From contig NZ_NMQZ01000001.1 of the NCBI RefSeq assembly GCF_002864685.1, positions 186,001 to 250,000 on the forward strand: a DNA stretch of 64,000 nt, in the 5' to 3' direction. Position numbers and translations under genes: made by a program. The stretch is from Alloalcanivorax mobilis. Its GTDB lineage: Bacteria > Pseudomonadota > Gammaproteobacteria > Pseudomonadales > Alcanivoracaceae. The notes beneath the pieces were generated by a model. That model was not told the origin of the DNA. It saw only the letters and a list, made by a program, of their open reading frames with translations, and ran no database searches. Shown here piece after piece: positions 41,896 through 50,772 of the stretch; within the stretch, counting starts at the first letter, position 1, and the number at the start of each line of letters is the position of its first letter.

Positions 41896-41962
41896 CCGCG
41901 AGGGCCGATACCGGCATGGTTCCTGTATGCTCCCGGAGAAACCCACTCCCCGGGAGCCTGTT

Positions 41963-42634
41963 ATGCCTGATCCTCTGATTTTCGACGTCAACGAGACGCT
42001 GCTCGACATGGCGGCCATGAACCCGTTGTTCGAACGGCTCAGCAATCGGCCCGGTTTGAGGGGCGAATGGTTTTCGATCCTTAAGGAAAGTTGGCTGGTG
42101 GACACCGTCAATGGTGATTATCAGCCTTTCGGTGTGCTCGCCAAGGCGGCGCTGGTGGCGCTGGGCCGAGTTCACGGTTTCCCGGTCAGTGATGCCGACC
42201 AGGGCGCGCTCATCCAAGCGCTGACCCACCTGCCGGCTCACCCCGAGGTGCCCGCTGCGTTGGCGCGGCTTCGCAACGCCGGGTTCAGCCTGGTTGCTTT
42301 CAGTAATGGCACCGACGAGGCGTTGGCGACGCAACTGGACCACGCCGGCCTCAGGAATTATTTTGACCGCGTGCTCACGGTGCAAACGAAGCGCAACTAC
42401 AAGCCGGCGGTGGCGGCCTATCGGTGGGTGGCTGGCCAACTGGCGGTGGAACCGGAGGCAATGACGATGATCGCGGCCCATGGCTGGGATCTGACCGGAG
42501 CCGCCCGAGCCGGCTGCCGCACCGCCTTCGTGGCACGGCCCGGCAAGGTTCTCAATCCCAGTGGGGCGACACCGGACATGACCGGCGCGGATCTGAATGC
42601 GGTGGCTGATCAGTTACTCGCTGCCTCCGGCTAG
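41963..42634 (+). CDS. Haloacid dehalogenase type II family protein
   Basis: This is a 223-residue HAD-superfamily enzyme of the L-2-haloacid dehalogenase type. It has the family's FDVNETLLD motif I with the nucleophilic Asp, FSNGTDE as motif II, the KRNYKPAVAAYR lysine motif and AAHGWDLTGAARAGCRTAF near the C-terminus. It may hydrolyse 2-haloacids, but some relatives have other substrates. The start at 41963 follows GGGAG, which is buried in an 8-bp inverted repeat (41929-41936 with 41950-41957) that could limit translation. Confidence 0.87.
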   Translation: MPDPLIFDVNETLLDMAAMNPLFERLSNRPGLRGEWFSILKESWLVDTVNGDYQPFGVLAKAALVALGRVHGFPVSDADQGALIQALTHLPAHPEVPAALARLRNAGFSLVAFSNGTDEALATQLDHAGLRNYFDRVLTVQTKRNYKPAVAAYRWVAGQLAVEPEAMTMIAAHGWDLTGAARAGCRTAFVARPGKVLNPSGATPDMTGADLNAVADQLLAASG

Positions 42635-42642
42635 CTGCGTTG

Positions 42643-43737
42643 CTATTTGAACAACGTCAGGTATTCCCCATAGCCCAGCTCTTTCATCTTCTCCTTGGGG
42701 ATGAACTGCATGGCCGCGGAGTTCATGCACCAGCGCTTACCGGTGGGTTCCGGGCCATCGTCGAACACATGGCCGAGATGCGAATCCGCGTAACGGCTGC
42801 GCACTTCGGTGCGGGTCATCCACAGCAGATTGTCGTCGTGCAGGGTCACGGCGGTATCGTCGATGGGCCGGGTGAAGCTGGGCCAGCCGGTACCGGAATG
42901 GTACTGGTCCGTGGAAGAGAACAACGGCTCGCCGCTGACCACGTCCACGTAGATGCCCTCACGCTGGTTGTCCCAGTAGGCATTGTTGTGGGCCGGTTCG
43001 GTGTCATCCTCGCGGGCCACGGCATAGCTTTCCTCGGGCAGCGCCGCTTTGAGCACCTCGTCGCTGGGTCGTTTAAAGCGGTCGGCGCCTTCCCATGGCG
43101 CGCCCAATGACACCGCCTCTTCTTCTTCCTCTTCTTCCTCGGTTTTCCAGGGCCGCTCGTCCGGGTGGCTCCAGTGCTGGTCCAGGAACTGGTCGCGGCC
43201 GGAGTTAAAGCGGTAGAACTTGTAGCGCACCGCGTGATTCTTGTAGTAGTTCTGGTGGTACTCCTCGGCGGGGTAGAAGGCCTTCAGCGGCACGATTTCA
43301 GTGACGATGGGCTTATCGAAACGACCGCTGTTGGCCAGCGCCTGTTTGGACGCCCCGGCCTGTTTCTCCTCAGCGTCGTTCTGGTAGAAGATTTCGCTGC
43401 GGTACTGCTTGCCCCGGTCAACGAATTGGCCGTTGGCGTCGGTGGGGTCCACGTGGCGCCAGAACCAGGTGAGCAGATTGTCATAGCTCACCACCGCCGG
43501 GTCATAGACTACCTTCACCGCCTCGGCGTGGCCGGTGCCGCCCGCCGAAACCTGTCCGTAGGTGGGGTTGGCGACGTCGCCACCGGCGTAGCCGCTGATC
43601 ACCTCGGACACGCCCTCGAGCTTTTCGAAATCCGATTCGGTACACCAGAAGCAGCCGCCGGCGAACACAGCGGTGGCTTGTGCCGCGAACGCTTGTCCGG
43701 CGCTCAGCAGTAGCAGTACAGCCAAAATACGTTTCAT
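42643..43737 (-). CDS. msrAB: Exported MsrA-MsrB fusion methionine sulfoxide reductase
   Basis: This repairs both S- and R-epimers of oxidised methionine. The 364-residue protein has a signal peptide ([18 protein letters not shown], likely cleaved near residue 18) and an MsrA domain with GGCFWCTE (catalytic Cys). An acidic linker with a run of eight Glu precedes the MsrB domain, which has GTGWPSF and the catalytic-Cys motif [11 protein letters not shown]. Periplasmic location is expected. The ATG at 43737 has GGAG upstream; an in-frame TTG at 43755 is less likely. Confidence 0.93.
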   Translation of the reverse strand: MKRILAVLLLLSAGQAFAAQATAVFAGGCFWCTESDFEKLEGVSEVISGYAGGDVANPTYGQVSAGGTGHAEAVKVVYDPAVVSYDNLLTWFWRHVDPTDANGQFVDRGKQYRSEIFYQNDAEEKQAGASKQALANSGRFDKPIVTEIVPLKAFYPAEEYHQNYYKNHAVRYKFYRFNSGRDQFLDQHWSHPDERPWKTEEEEEEEEAVSLGAPWEGADRFKRPSDEVLKAALPEESYAVAREDDTEPAHNNAYWDNQREGIYVDVVSGEPLFSSTDQYHSGTGWPSFTRPIDDTAVTLHDDNLLWMTRTEVRSRYADSHLGHVFDDGPEPTGKRWCMNSAAMQFIPKEKMKELGYGEYLTLFK

Positions 43738-43946
43738 CACCTGTCTCCTCAACAAGATACCGGTTGGATGCCGCCGGGCCCCGTTTGTTACATAGGCGGG
43801 TTACATCGGCGGGCCGCATGAGCCGACGGGCCCCTTCACTGTGCGCCGCCGCGCGTGGATATGGCGAGAAGACGTTTCTCCGCTTCGCCATCCGGGCTAA
43901 CATGTTTTTCGCAGGCTCGCCCGGGCCGGAGCAATGGAGAATAAAG

Positions 43947-44384
43947 ATGGCAATCATCAAGGAATTTCGTGAGTTCGCGGTCCGCGGCAATATGGTGGAC
44001 ATGGCGGTGGGGATCATCATCGGTGGCGCCTTCACCACCATCGTCAAAAGCCTGGTGTCTGACATCATCATGCCGCCGATCGGCCTGCTGATCTCCGATG
44101 TGGACTTCGCCGATCTGTTCGTGGTGCTCAAGGGCGCCGGCGATTACGCCACCCTGGCCGACGCGCAGGCCGCCGGCGCGGTCACGCTGAATTACGGCAT
44201 GTTCATTAATAACGTGATCAGCTTCCTGATCGTGGCCTGGGCGGTGTTCTTCCTGGTGCGCGGCATCAACCGCCTCAAACGCAAGGAAGAAGCGGCCGCC
44301 CCGGTGGAAGAAACACCCACTCCCGCCACCCCGGAAGACGTTCTTCTGCTGCGTGAGATCCGCGACAGCCTCAAGCGTGGGTAA
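43947..44384 (+). CDS. mscL: Large-conductance mechanosensitive channel MscL
   Basis: MscL is an emergency valve that opens under hypo-osmotic membrane tension. The 145-residue protein has the N-terminal amphipathic helix, TM1 ([21 protein letters not shown]) and TM2 ([20 protein letters not shown]). The charged C-terminal bundle has an Ala/Pro/Glu-rich linker. The ATG at 43947 has GGAG 7 bp upstream. It is divergent from msrAB. Confidence 0.96.
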   Translation: MAIIKEFREFAVRGNMVDMAVGIIIGGAFTTIVKSLVSDIIMPPIGLLISDVDFADLFVVLKGAGDYATLADAQAAGAVTLNYGMFINNVISFLIVAWAVFFLVRGINRLKRKEEAAAPVEETPTPATPEDVLLLREIRDSLKRG

Positions 44385-44459
44385 TAAGGCGCGGCGGCAG
44401 CCGCACTTCGTTCAGAACGGGGCACCACGGCGGCCGCGCGCGGCGCGGGCGTATCCGTT

Positions 44460-45857
44460 GTGAGCGAAAAGAATGGTACCCCGGCGCTGAATCACTCCCG
44501 CTTTTGTCTGGTGGACAGCAGCCGCGAAGCCTTTCTGCTGCGCGTCGCCAGCGCCCGGCTGGCGCGCAAGACCCTGGATTTGCAGTACTACATCTGGGAC
44601 GACGACACGGTCGGCAAACTGCTCGTCTACCGTGTGCTGGAAGCCGCCCGGCGAGGGGTGCGCGTGCGGCTGCTGCTCGATCATGCCAACCGACTGGGCC
44701 GGGACGTGAAATGGGCGGCGCTGAACACCCATCCAAACGTGGACGTGCGCCTGTTCAATCCGTTTCGCGGGCGTTACAAGCACTTTATTCAATGGCTCTA
44801 CCACGCCCCCCGCCTCAACCACCGCATGCACAACAAAGCCTGGATCGTGGATGGCGAGCGCGCCATCGTCGGTGGGCGCAACATCTCCGATCAGTATTTT
44901 GGTGTGCACGCGGGGTCGAATTTCCGCGATCTGGACCTGTATGCACGCGGGCCGATCGTCGCCGACACCCAGGCGGCTTTCGACAGTTACTGGCACAGCG
45001 ATATCACGGTAAAGCTGAAGAGCCTCAGGCCGCGCTCAGCGATCAACGCGGAGCGGCTCTGGCGTCAGCTTGAGGCCTGGCGAGAGGGCCTGGAGCATTT
45101 CCCCTATCAGGACCGGCGTGATCCGCGCCGACTGGAAGCGATCCTGGCGGCGGCGGATCAGCGGCAGATCAGCGCCCCGGCGGCGCTGTTGTTTGACCCG
45201 CCGGACAAAGCCAAGGGCCTGCCCCAGCGGCTGATGGGCGATCAACTGGCCCGCCTGCTCGGGCGCCGCTCCTTGCGCGAAATACTGATTGAGGCCAGTT
45301 ACTTTATTCCCGGCGACGATTTCGTGGCGGCGCTGGGCGGCTTGCATCGCCATGGCTGCCGGGTGGCGCTGCTTACCAACAGCCTGGCCACCAACGACGT
45401 GATCGCCGCCCACGCGGCCTACGCCCGCTACCGCCCGGGACTGCTGAAAGCCGGCGTGGAAGTGCATGAACTGCAACCCAACGCCCGCGCCATGCTCCGC
45501 CAGACCCGACTGCTGCGCGGCCGCTCAAAGGCCAGCCTGCACACCAAAGCAATGGTGCTGGACCGCCACGAATTGTTCGTCGGCTCGTTCAACCTGGACC
45601 CGCGCTCGGTCAATCTCAATACCGAGATGGGCTATTACCTGTACAGCGAAACACTCGCCAGCGAAGCGGCCACGTTCGTGGAGGAGGGCATGGCGCCGCA
45701 AAGCAGCTACCGGGTCATCGAACAGGACGGCGCGCTGCGCTGGGGCGGAGGCGACCACAACCGCCCTTTTCTACACCGTCACGAACCCCAGGTCTCGGTG
45801 CCCCGACGGCTGGCGTCGAGGCTGTTCTCGTTGCTGCCGATTGAGAATTTGCTTTGA
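44460..45857 (+). CDS. Phospholipase D family protein, cardiolipin synthase C-like
   Basis: This is a 465-residue phospholipase D-superfamily enzyme of the ClsC/YmdC type, likely to make cardiolipin from phospholipids at the inner membrane. Two HKD motifs are present: HNKAWIVDGERAIVGGRN (about 121-138) and HTKAMVLDRHELFVGSFN (about 361-378). The start is GTG at 44460. A partner such as YmdB is not seen nearby. Heptamer element C begins 15 bp after the stop. Confidence 0.87.
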   Translation: MSEKNGTPALNHSRFCLVDSSREAFLLRVASARLARKTLDLQYYIWDDDTVGKLLVYRVLEAARRGVRVRLLLDHANRLGRDVKWAALNTHPNVDVRLFNPFRGRYKHFIQWLYHAPRLNHRMHNKAWIVDGERAIVGGRNISDQYFGVHAGSNFRDLDLYARGPIVADTQAAFDSYWHSDITVKLKSLRPRSAINAERLWRQLEAWREGLEHFPYQDRRDPRRLEAILAAADQRQISAPAALLFDPPDKAKGLPQRLMGDQLARLLGRRSLREILIEASYFIPGDDFVAALGGLHRHGCRVALLTNSLATNDVIAAHAAYARYRPGLLKAGVEVHELQPNARAMLRQTRLLRGRSKASLHTKAMVLDRHELFVGSFNLDPRSVNLNTEMGYYLYSETLASEAATFVEEGMAPQSSYRVIEQDGALRWGGGDHNRPFLHRHEPQVSVPRRLASRLFSLLPIENLL

Positions 45858-45872
45858 CGTAATGCGCTGGCG

Positions 45873-46049
45873 CGCAACACGCACGCGCTTCGCGCTACAC
45901 GCAGCACGCTTGCACGCTTAGAGCCAACCGTTCCATCTTGGTTGTGCGCGATAACCGGTCCAGATGCGTAGCCGCAATGCCGGAAGAGCCGGGTTTTGAC
46001 TTTAGCGTGCAGGCGTGTAGCGCGAAGCGCGTGCGTGCTGCGTGTTGCG
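45873..46049. repeat. Heptamer-bounded inverted element C
   Basis: The left arm (45873-45920) is a run of CGCxxCA-like units with lengths 7, 6, 7, 7, 7, 8 and 6. The right arm (about 46002-46049) is its inverted counterpart. Numbering the left units 1 to 7, the right arm reads 1, 5, 2, 3, 4, 6, 7 in complement, so one unit has changed place. The element fills the gap between two convergent stop codons (15 bp and 7 bp away). Confidence 0.88.
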
Positions 46050-46056
46050 CAACCTC

Positions 46057-47667
46057 TCATTCCCGCTCAGTCTGCGCCTGCTCCTTCCAATACGGGTCGC
46101 GCAGTTCGCGTTTGAGAATCTTGCCGATGGTGCTGCGTGGCAGGTCGTCGCGCAGTTCCACCTGGGACAGACGCTGCCCTTTGCCGAGCTGGGCGTTGGC
46201 CCAGTCGCGGATCGTGTCCGGGCTGGTGTCGGCGCCCGGGCGGCGCACGATCAGGCCGAGCGGGGTTTCGCCCCACTGCTCGCTGGGCACCGCGATCACC
46301 GCGGCGTCGATCACGTCATCGTGCTTGAGCAGCACTTTTTCGAGATCTTCGGCGTAGATGTTGAAACCGCCGGAGATGATCATGTCCTTGCGGCGATCCA
46401 GCACCGACAGGAAACCGTCTTCGTCGAGGCGGCCCATGTCGCCGGTACGGTAGAACACCTCGCCGTCCGCGCTGGTCCACAGCAGCTCGCTGGTTTTGTC
46501 TTCGCGCTTGTAGTAGCCGCGCATCATGGCGCCGCTGCGGCCAACGATTTCACCGATCTCGCCGGCCGGCAGTTCCTTGAGGTCCTCGCCGATGATGCGC
46601 AGCTCGCAGCCCGGGCTGGCTTTGCCCACGGTGGCCCATTTAGTGGGATTCTCCGCGCAGTTGAGGGTGGTGGTCACACCGCCCTCGGTGAGGCCGTAAA
46701 ACTCGATGATGTTGCCCGGCCAGCGCTTCATCGCGTCGGCGATGATATGGGCGCGCAGCGGCGCGCTGGTGGAAAACTTTACCTTGAAGCTGCTCAGATC
46801 GAACGAATCGAAGTCCGGTTCGTTGAGGATGCGCTGATACTGCACCGGCACCAGCATGGTGTGCGTGACCCGGTGCTCCTGGGCCAGCTCCAGCCAGCGG
46901 TGCGAGTCGAACTTGCCCATCGTCACCAGCGTGCCGCCGCCGAACAGGGTCGGCAGGACCGACACCAGGGTGGTATTGGAATACAGCGGTGTGGAGATCA
47001 GGTTCACCGCCTCCTGATCGTAGCCAAGCACCTCGACCCGGGCCATCTGGCGGGCGCGCAGACGATGGTCGTGCAAAATGCCCTTGGGGACGCCGGTGGT
47101 GCCGGAGCTGTAGATGATATTGAACGGGTCATCCAGGCTCGGGACGTGATCGGGGGCCTCGCTGGAGGCGTCGCCCAGCCAGTCGGCGAAGGAAGTCCAG
47201 CCGTCGGCTTCGAAATCCAGGCTGACGCGCTGTTCCGGGGCCACATTGCCGAGATCGCCGAGCAGCGGGGTGATCAGTTCGCGGTGCTTCTCGGAGACAA
47301 ACAGGAAGCGCGCGTCGCAGTCGTTGACCATCAGCGCCAGGGTTGGGCCGGCGGCCATTCCCGACAGCGGTACCATGCAGCCGCCGGCGGACAGGGTGCC
47401 CAGGAACAGGGTCAGGTAGCGGGCGCTGTTCTCGGACAGGCCAGCGACCGTGTCGCCGCGGCGCAGACCGGCGGCGCGCAGGCGATTGGCCACCTGGTTC
47501 ACGTTGTCCACCAGTTGACCCCAGGTGAGCATGCCGGTCTCGTCGTGGACCGCGGGACGTTCGCCCTGAACGGACGCCCAGTGGCGCAGGCGCTCGGGGA
47601 CGGACACAAAGGCTTCATCCGCCACCTGGGGGGCGTAAACGGGCATCGCTTCACTCACCGCGGTCAT
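46057..47667 (-). CDS. AMP-dependent acyl-CoA synthetase
   Basis: This is a 536-residue adenylate-forming enzyme, likely activating a fatty or aromatic acid to its CoA thioester. The P-loop IIYSSGTTGVPKGILH is at about 178-193, EFYGLTEGG is motif II at about 325-333, and TGDMGRLDEDGFLSVLDRRKD follows. The C-terminal catalytic-lysine region is STIGKILKRELRD. An AAGGGAGAG ribosome-binding site precedes the ATG at 47667. It is divergent from a solute-binding protein gene. The substrate cannot be read from the sequence. Confidence 0.9.
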   Translation of the reverse strand: MTAVSEAMPVYAPQVADEAFVSVPERLRHWASVQGERPAVHDETGMLTWGQLVDNVNQVANRLRAAGLRRGDTVAGLSENSARYLTLFLGTLSAGGCMVPLSGMAAGPTLALMVNDCDARFLFVSEKHRELITPLLGDLGNVAPEQRVSLDFEADGWTSFADWLGDASSEAPDHVPSLDDPFNIIYSSGTTGVPKGILHDHRLRARQMARVEVLGYDQEAVNLISTPLYSNTTLVSVLPTLFGGGTLVTMGKFDSHRWLELAQEHRVTHTMLVPVQYQRILNEPDFDSFDLSSFKVKFSTSAPLRAHIIADAMKRWPGNIIEFYGLTEGGVTTTLNCAENPTKWATVGKASPGCELRIIGEDLKELPAGEIGEIVGRSGAMMRGYYKREDKTSELLWTSADGEVFYRTGDMGRLDEDGFLSVLDRRKDMIISGGFNIYAEDLEKVLLKHDDVIDAAVIAVPSEQWGETPLGLIVRRPGADTSPDTIRDWANAQLGKGQRLSQVELRDDLPRSTIGKILKRELRDPYWKEQAQTERE

Positions 47668-47778
47668 GCTGCTCTCCCTTATAATGGAACTTTGTTTTAA
47701 ATTTGGCCGAAAAGGATACTCCTCGGTATGACGCTTCTCAATACCGGCCGGTCACGCTTTCTCGGCGACCGTCTGACC

Positions 47779-47797
47779 TAAGGCTAATAACGCCTTA
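47779..47797. promoter_or_regulatory. Candidate operator palindrome in a divergent promoter region
   Basis: TAAGGC and its complement GCCTTA are separated by 7 bp in the 183-bp region between the divergent acyl-CoA synthetase and solute-binding protein genes. A regulator-binding site is possible; no regulator gene is adjacent. Confidence 0.4.
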
Positions 47798-47850
47798 CCG
47801 GGGGACTGTGCTAGTAGGAGGGAGACGATAATAAAAACGGGGGACGACAG

Positions 47851-49104
47851 ATGTTCAAGTCACTGAAACCAGTGTTGTGCGGGATATTCAGCTTGCTTGC
47901 CATGGGCGCTCACGCAGCGGTACCGGTGAAGCTGGGGCTGAATTACCCCCACTCGGGGGAGTATCGGGAAGAGGGCCTGATGCAGAAGCGCGGTGCCCTG
48001 ATGGCCATTGATGAGATCAGTGCCGCCGGCGGGGTGCTGGACCGGCCACTGCGGTTGATCGACCGGGATTCGGCGTCCCAGGTGGATCGGGCCCGGGCCA
48101 ATGTGGATGCGCTGGCCGCCGAGGGCGCCGCCATGCTGTTCGGAGGCTCCTCCAGCGCGGTGGCGATTGCCGCCAGCCAGCAGGCCCGCAAGCATGACCT
48201 GCTTTATTTCGGTACGCTCACCTATTCCAACGATACCACCGGCAAGGATGGCCACCAGGGCCTGTTCCGGGAGTGCTACAGCGCCTGGATGGCGGCGCGG
48301 GTGCTGGGCGACTACCTGCGTCAGGAGCACCGGGATCAGACCTACTTTTACGTTACCGCCGATTACACCTGGGGCCACACCACCGAGGCGTCGATGCGCG
48401 CCTTCACCGGTACCGAAAAGGCGGACCGCCACCAAAGTGTGCGGGTGCCGTTTCCCGGCGGCCGGTATCACGAGATCCAGGAGGCCATGAAGCGGGCCGC
48501 GCAAAGCGACGCCAAGGTGCTGGTGTTGGTGCTGTTTGGTGAACAGATGGTGCATGGCATGCGCATCGCCCAGCAACTGGGGTTGTCCGAGCGCATGCAG
48601 ATCGTGGTGCCGAATCTGACATTGAGCATGGTGGAGCAGGCCGGACCCTTTATCATGGCCGGTGTGATCGGCGCTTCGCCGTGGACCTGGAACGTGCCGC
48701 TGCAGTTTGATTACCCGCGCGGACGGCAATTCGTGGAGGCGTTCTCCAGCCGTTATCGCACCCGGCCGTCGACGTCGGCGGCGTCCGCGTACAGCATCAT
48801 TTATCAATGGAAAGACGCGGTGGAACGGGCCGGCCGTTTTGACAGCGCCGCGGTGCGCCAGGCGCTGGAGGGCCACCGTTACTCCCTGCTCAAGGACGAA
48901 CAGATCTGGCGGGCGTTCGACCACCAGAATGTGCAAAGTGTCTACGCCGTGCGCATCAAGGCGCGCGACCAGGTGATGAAGGATGAATACCGGCAGAATT
49001 TCTTTGAGATCATCAGTGTGATGTCCGGTGAGGACGCCGCCCCGACCCTGGCTCAGTGGCAGCAGGCGCGGCGCGATGCCGGCAAACCCTTGCAACTGGA
49101 ATAG
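47851..49104 (+). CDS. Periplasmic branched-chain amino acid/amide-type substrate-binding protein
   Basis: This is a 417-residue class I periplasmic binding protein of the Peripla_BP_6 type. It has a signal peptide with a likely cleavage after AHA (residue 22), then KLGLNYPHSGEYREEGLMQKRGALMAIDEI, the family's N-terminal lobe start. Such proteins bind branched-chain amino acids, amides or urea for ABC importers, or act as sensors. No permease or ATPase is nearby, so it may serve a distant transporter or a signalling role. The next gene, 8 bp downstream, is a thioesterase. Confidence 0.86.
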   Translation: MFKSLKPVLCGIFSLLAMGAHAAVPVKLGLNYPHSGEYREEGLMQKRGALMAIDEISAAGGVLDRPLRLIDRDSASQVDRARANVDALAAEGAAMLFGGSSSAVAIAASQQARKHDLLYFGTLTYSNDTTGKDGHQGLFRECYSAWMAARVLGDYLRQEHRDQTYFYVTADYTWGHTTEASMRAFTGTEKADRHQSVRVPFPGGRYHEIQEAMKRAAQSDAKVLVLVLFGEQMVHGMRIAQQLGLSERMQIVVPNLTLSMVEQAGPFIMAGVIGASPWTWNVPLQFDYPRGRQFVEAFSSRYRTRPSTSAASAYSIIYQWKDAVERAGRFDSAAVRQALEGHRYSLLKDEQIWRAFDHQNVQSVYAVRIKARDQVMKDEYRQNFFEIISVMSGEDAAPTLAQWQQARRDAGKPLQLE

Positions 49105-49112
49105 GAGTTTTC

Positions 49113-49565
49113 ATGACCGATCAACCGTTCCGCTACCGCCTTCGGGTGCGCTACAGCGAATGCGATGCGCAACAGGTGGTGTTCAACGCCCGCTACGCCG
49201 ATTACGTGGATCTGGCGATGACCGAGTTCATGCGCTCGCTGGGGCGGGATTACACCGCCCTGCTGGAGCGCGGGCTGGACAATCAGGTGGTCAAGTTGAC
49301 ACTGGAATGGCAGGCCTCGGCGCGTTTTGATGACATCCTGGAGGTGCGTGTGCGCACCCTGCACCTGGGCAACACCTCGTTCAGCCTGGAGCACCAGATC
49401 GTCAACGCCAGCAGCGGCGAGAACCTGTGCCGGGCGGAAGCGGTGTACGTGATGATGACCACCGAGCCGTTCGAGAAAACCCGCGTGCCCGACGACCTGC
49501 GCACCGCTTTGCAAGAGGGCGCGGCTGGGAAGATGGTGGATCAGAGTGGGGGAGTTAAAAGTTAA
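49113..49565 (+). CDS. Acyl-CoA thioesterase, 4HBT hotdog family
   Basis: This is a 150-residue hotdog-fold thioesterase that probably hydrolyses acyl-CoA. The active-site segment YSECDAQQVVFNARYADYVD (about 13-32) matches the 4-hydroxybenzoyl-CoA thioesterase/YbgC pattern with the catalytic Asp. GGAG lies just upstream of the ATG at 49113. The stop codon and the last residues (GVKS) are supplied by heptamer element D, suggesting the original C-terminus was altered by the repeat. Confidence 0.88.
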   Translation: MTDQPFRYRLRVRYSECDAQQVVFNARYADYVDLAMTEFMRSLGRDYTALLERGLDNQVVKLTLEWQASARFDDILEVRVRTLHLGNTSFSLEHQIVNASSGENLCRAEAVYVMMTTEPFEKTRVPDDLRTALQEGAAGKMVDQSGGVKS

Positions 49566-49653
49566 AAGTTAAACGTTGAAAGGGCGCGGGCACGGCCTTT
49601 GCAGAGCGGAGGCGCCATGCCCGCGTTTCAACTTTTAACCTTCAACCTTCAAC
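49554..49653. repeat. Heptamer-bounded inverted element D
   Basis: The left array has four units (49554-49581, GTTAAAA/GTTGAAA type). The right array has four units (49626-49653, TTTTAAC/CTTCAAC type). They are inverted and flank a CGCGGGCA (49585-49592) / TGCCCGCG (49618-49625) stem. The unit sequence and the inner start GCGCGGGCAC are shared with element A. The element sits between two convergent genes and contains the thioesterase stop codon. Confidence 0.9.
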
Positions 49654-49668
49654 TTTGGGCCAGCCGGT

Positions 49669-50646
49669 TCAGTCGCTGACCTTCAACACCACCTTGCCTT
49701 TGGCGCGGCGTGAGGAGAGCGCGGCGAGGGCGTCTTCGTATTGCTCGAAGGGGAACACCTCGCTGACGCGCGGATTAATCTTACCGTCGCTGAACAGCTG
49801 CATCAGTTCTTTCACGTTTTGCAGGTGTTCCTTGGGTTCCTTGGCGGTGAACGCGCCCCAGAACACACCGACCACGCTGCAGCCCTTGAGCAGGGTCAGG
49901 TTGGCGGGAATCTTGGGGATCTCGCCGGCGGCGAAGCCGACGATCAGGAAGCGACCATTCCAGGCCATGTTGCGCAAAGCCGGCTCGGTGAAGCGATCGC
50001 CCACCGGGTCGTAGATCACATCGATGCCCTGGGGGTAACGGCTTTTCAGCGCGTCCTTGAGGTCTTCATCGGTGTAGTTGATCAGGTCGTCGGCGCCGGC
50101 TTCCTTGGCCACCTGCAGTTTGTCGTCGGTGCTGGCGGCGGCGATCACCACGGCCCCCATCGCTTTGCCCAGCTCCACCGCGGCCAGACCGACGCCGCCG
50201 CTGGCGCCCAGCACCAGCAGCGTCTCGCCGGGCTGAATGTTGGCGCGCTGTTTAAGGGCGTGGTAGCTGGTGCCGTAGACCATGCTGAAGGCGGCGGCGG
50301 TTTCATCCTTCATGCCGTCCGGTACTGGAATCACCCGGTTCGCGGAGACCACCATTTCTTCGGCGAAAGAACCGTAGCCGGTCAAGCCCATTACCCGCTG
50401 GCCGGGCTTCAGGTGCTTCACTTCGGGGCCTACTTCCATGATCTCACCGGCCATTTCGCCGCCCGGAGAAAACGGCAACTCCGGTTTGATCTGGTACTTG
50501 CCCTGGATAATCAGGGTGTCGGGGAAGTTCAGGCCGGCCGCTTTCACCTTCACCTTGACCCCGTCGCCGCTGACCTGCGGAGACGGTACGTCTTCGATCA
50601 CCAGCTTGTCCGCCGGCCCCAGTTCCTTACACAGAATGGCGCGCAT
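49669..50646 (-). CDS. NADPH:quinone oxidoreductase family protein (zinc-independent MDR)
   Basis: This is a 325-residue medium-chain dehydrogenase/reductase of the quinone oxidoreductase type. The NADPH-binding LVLGASGGVGLAAVELGKAMGA lies at about 144-165. The zinc-ligand cysteines of alcohol dehydrogenases are not seen. It probably reduces quinones or enones. The ATG at 50646 is followed by RAILCKELGPADKL, a normal N-terminus. It is the last gene of a leftward set and converges on the thioesterase. Confidence 0.9.
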   Translation of the reverse strand: MRAILCKELGPADKLVIEDVPSPQVSGDGVKVKVKAAGLNFPDTLIIQGKYQIKPELPFSPGGEMAGEIMEVGPEVKHLKPGQRVMGLTGYGSFAEEMVVSANRVIPVPDGMKDETAAAFSMVYGTSYHALKQRANIQPGETLLVLGASGGVGLAAVELGKAMGAVVIAAASTDDKLQVAKEAGADDLINYTDEDLKDALKSRYPQGIDVIYDPVGDRFTEPALRNMAWNGRFLIVGFAAGEIPKIPANLTLLKGCSVVGVFWGAFTAKEPKEHLQNVKELMQLFSDGKINPRVSEVFPFEQYEDALAALSSRRAKGKVVLKVSD

Positions 50647-50772
50647 GGATACTCTCCCGAAATGATTGAAGCAGATTTACGAAACCGACACGCTAACGTC
50701 GGCCTTGTGATTAAACAAATGCATAAGAATGATCGGATACTATAAGCCACACTTATCAAGAGGAAGTGTGTG

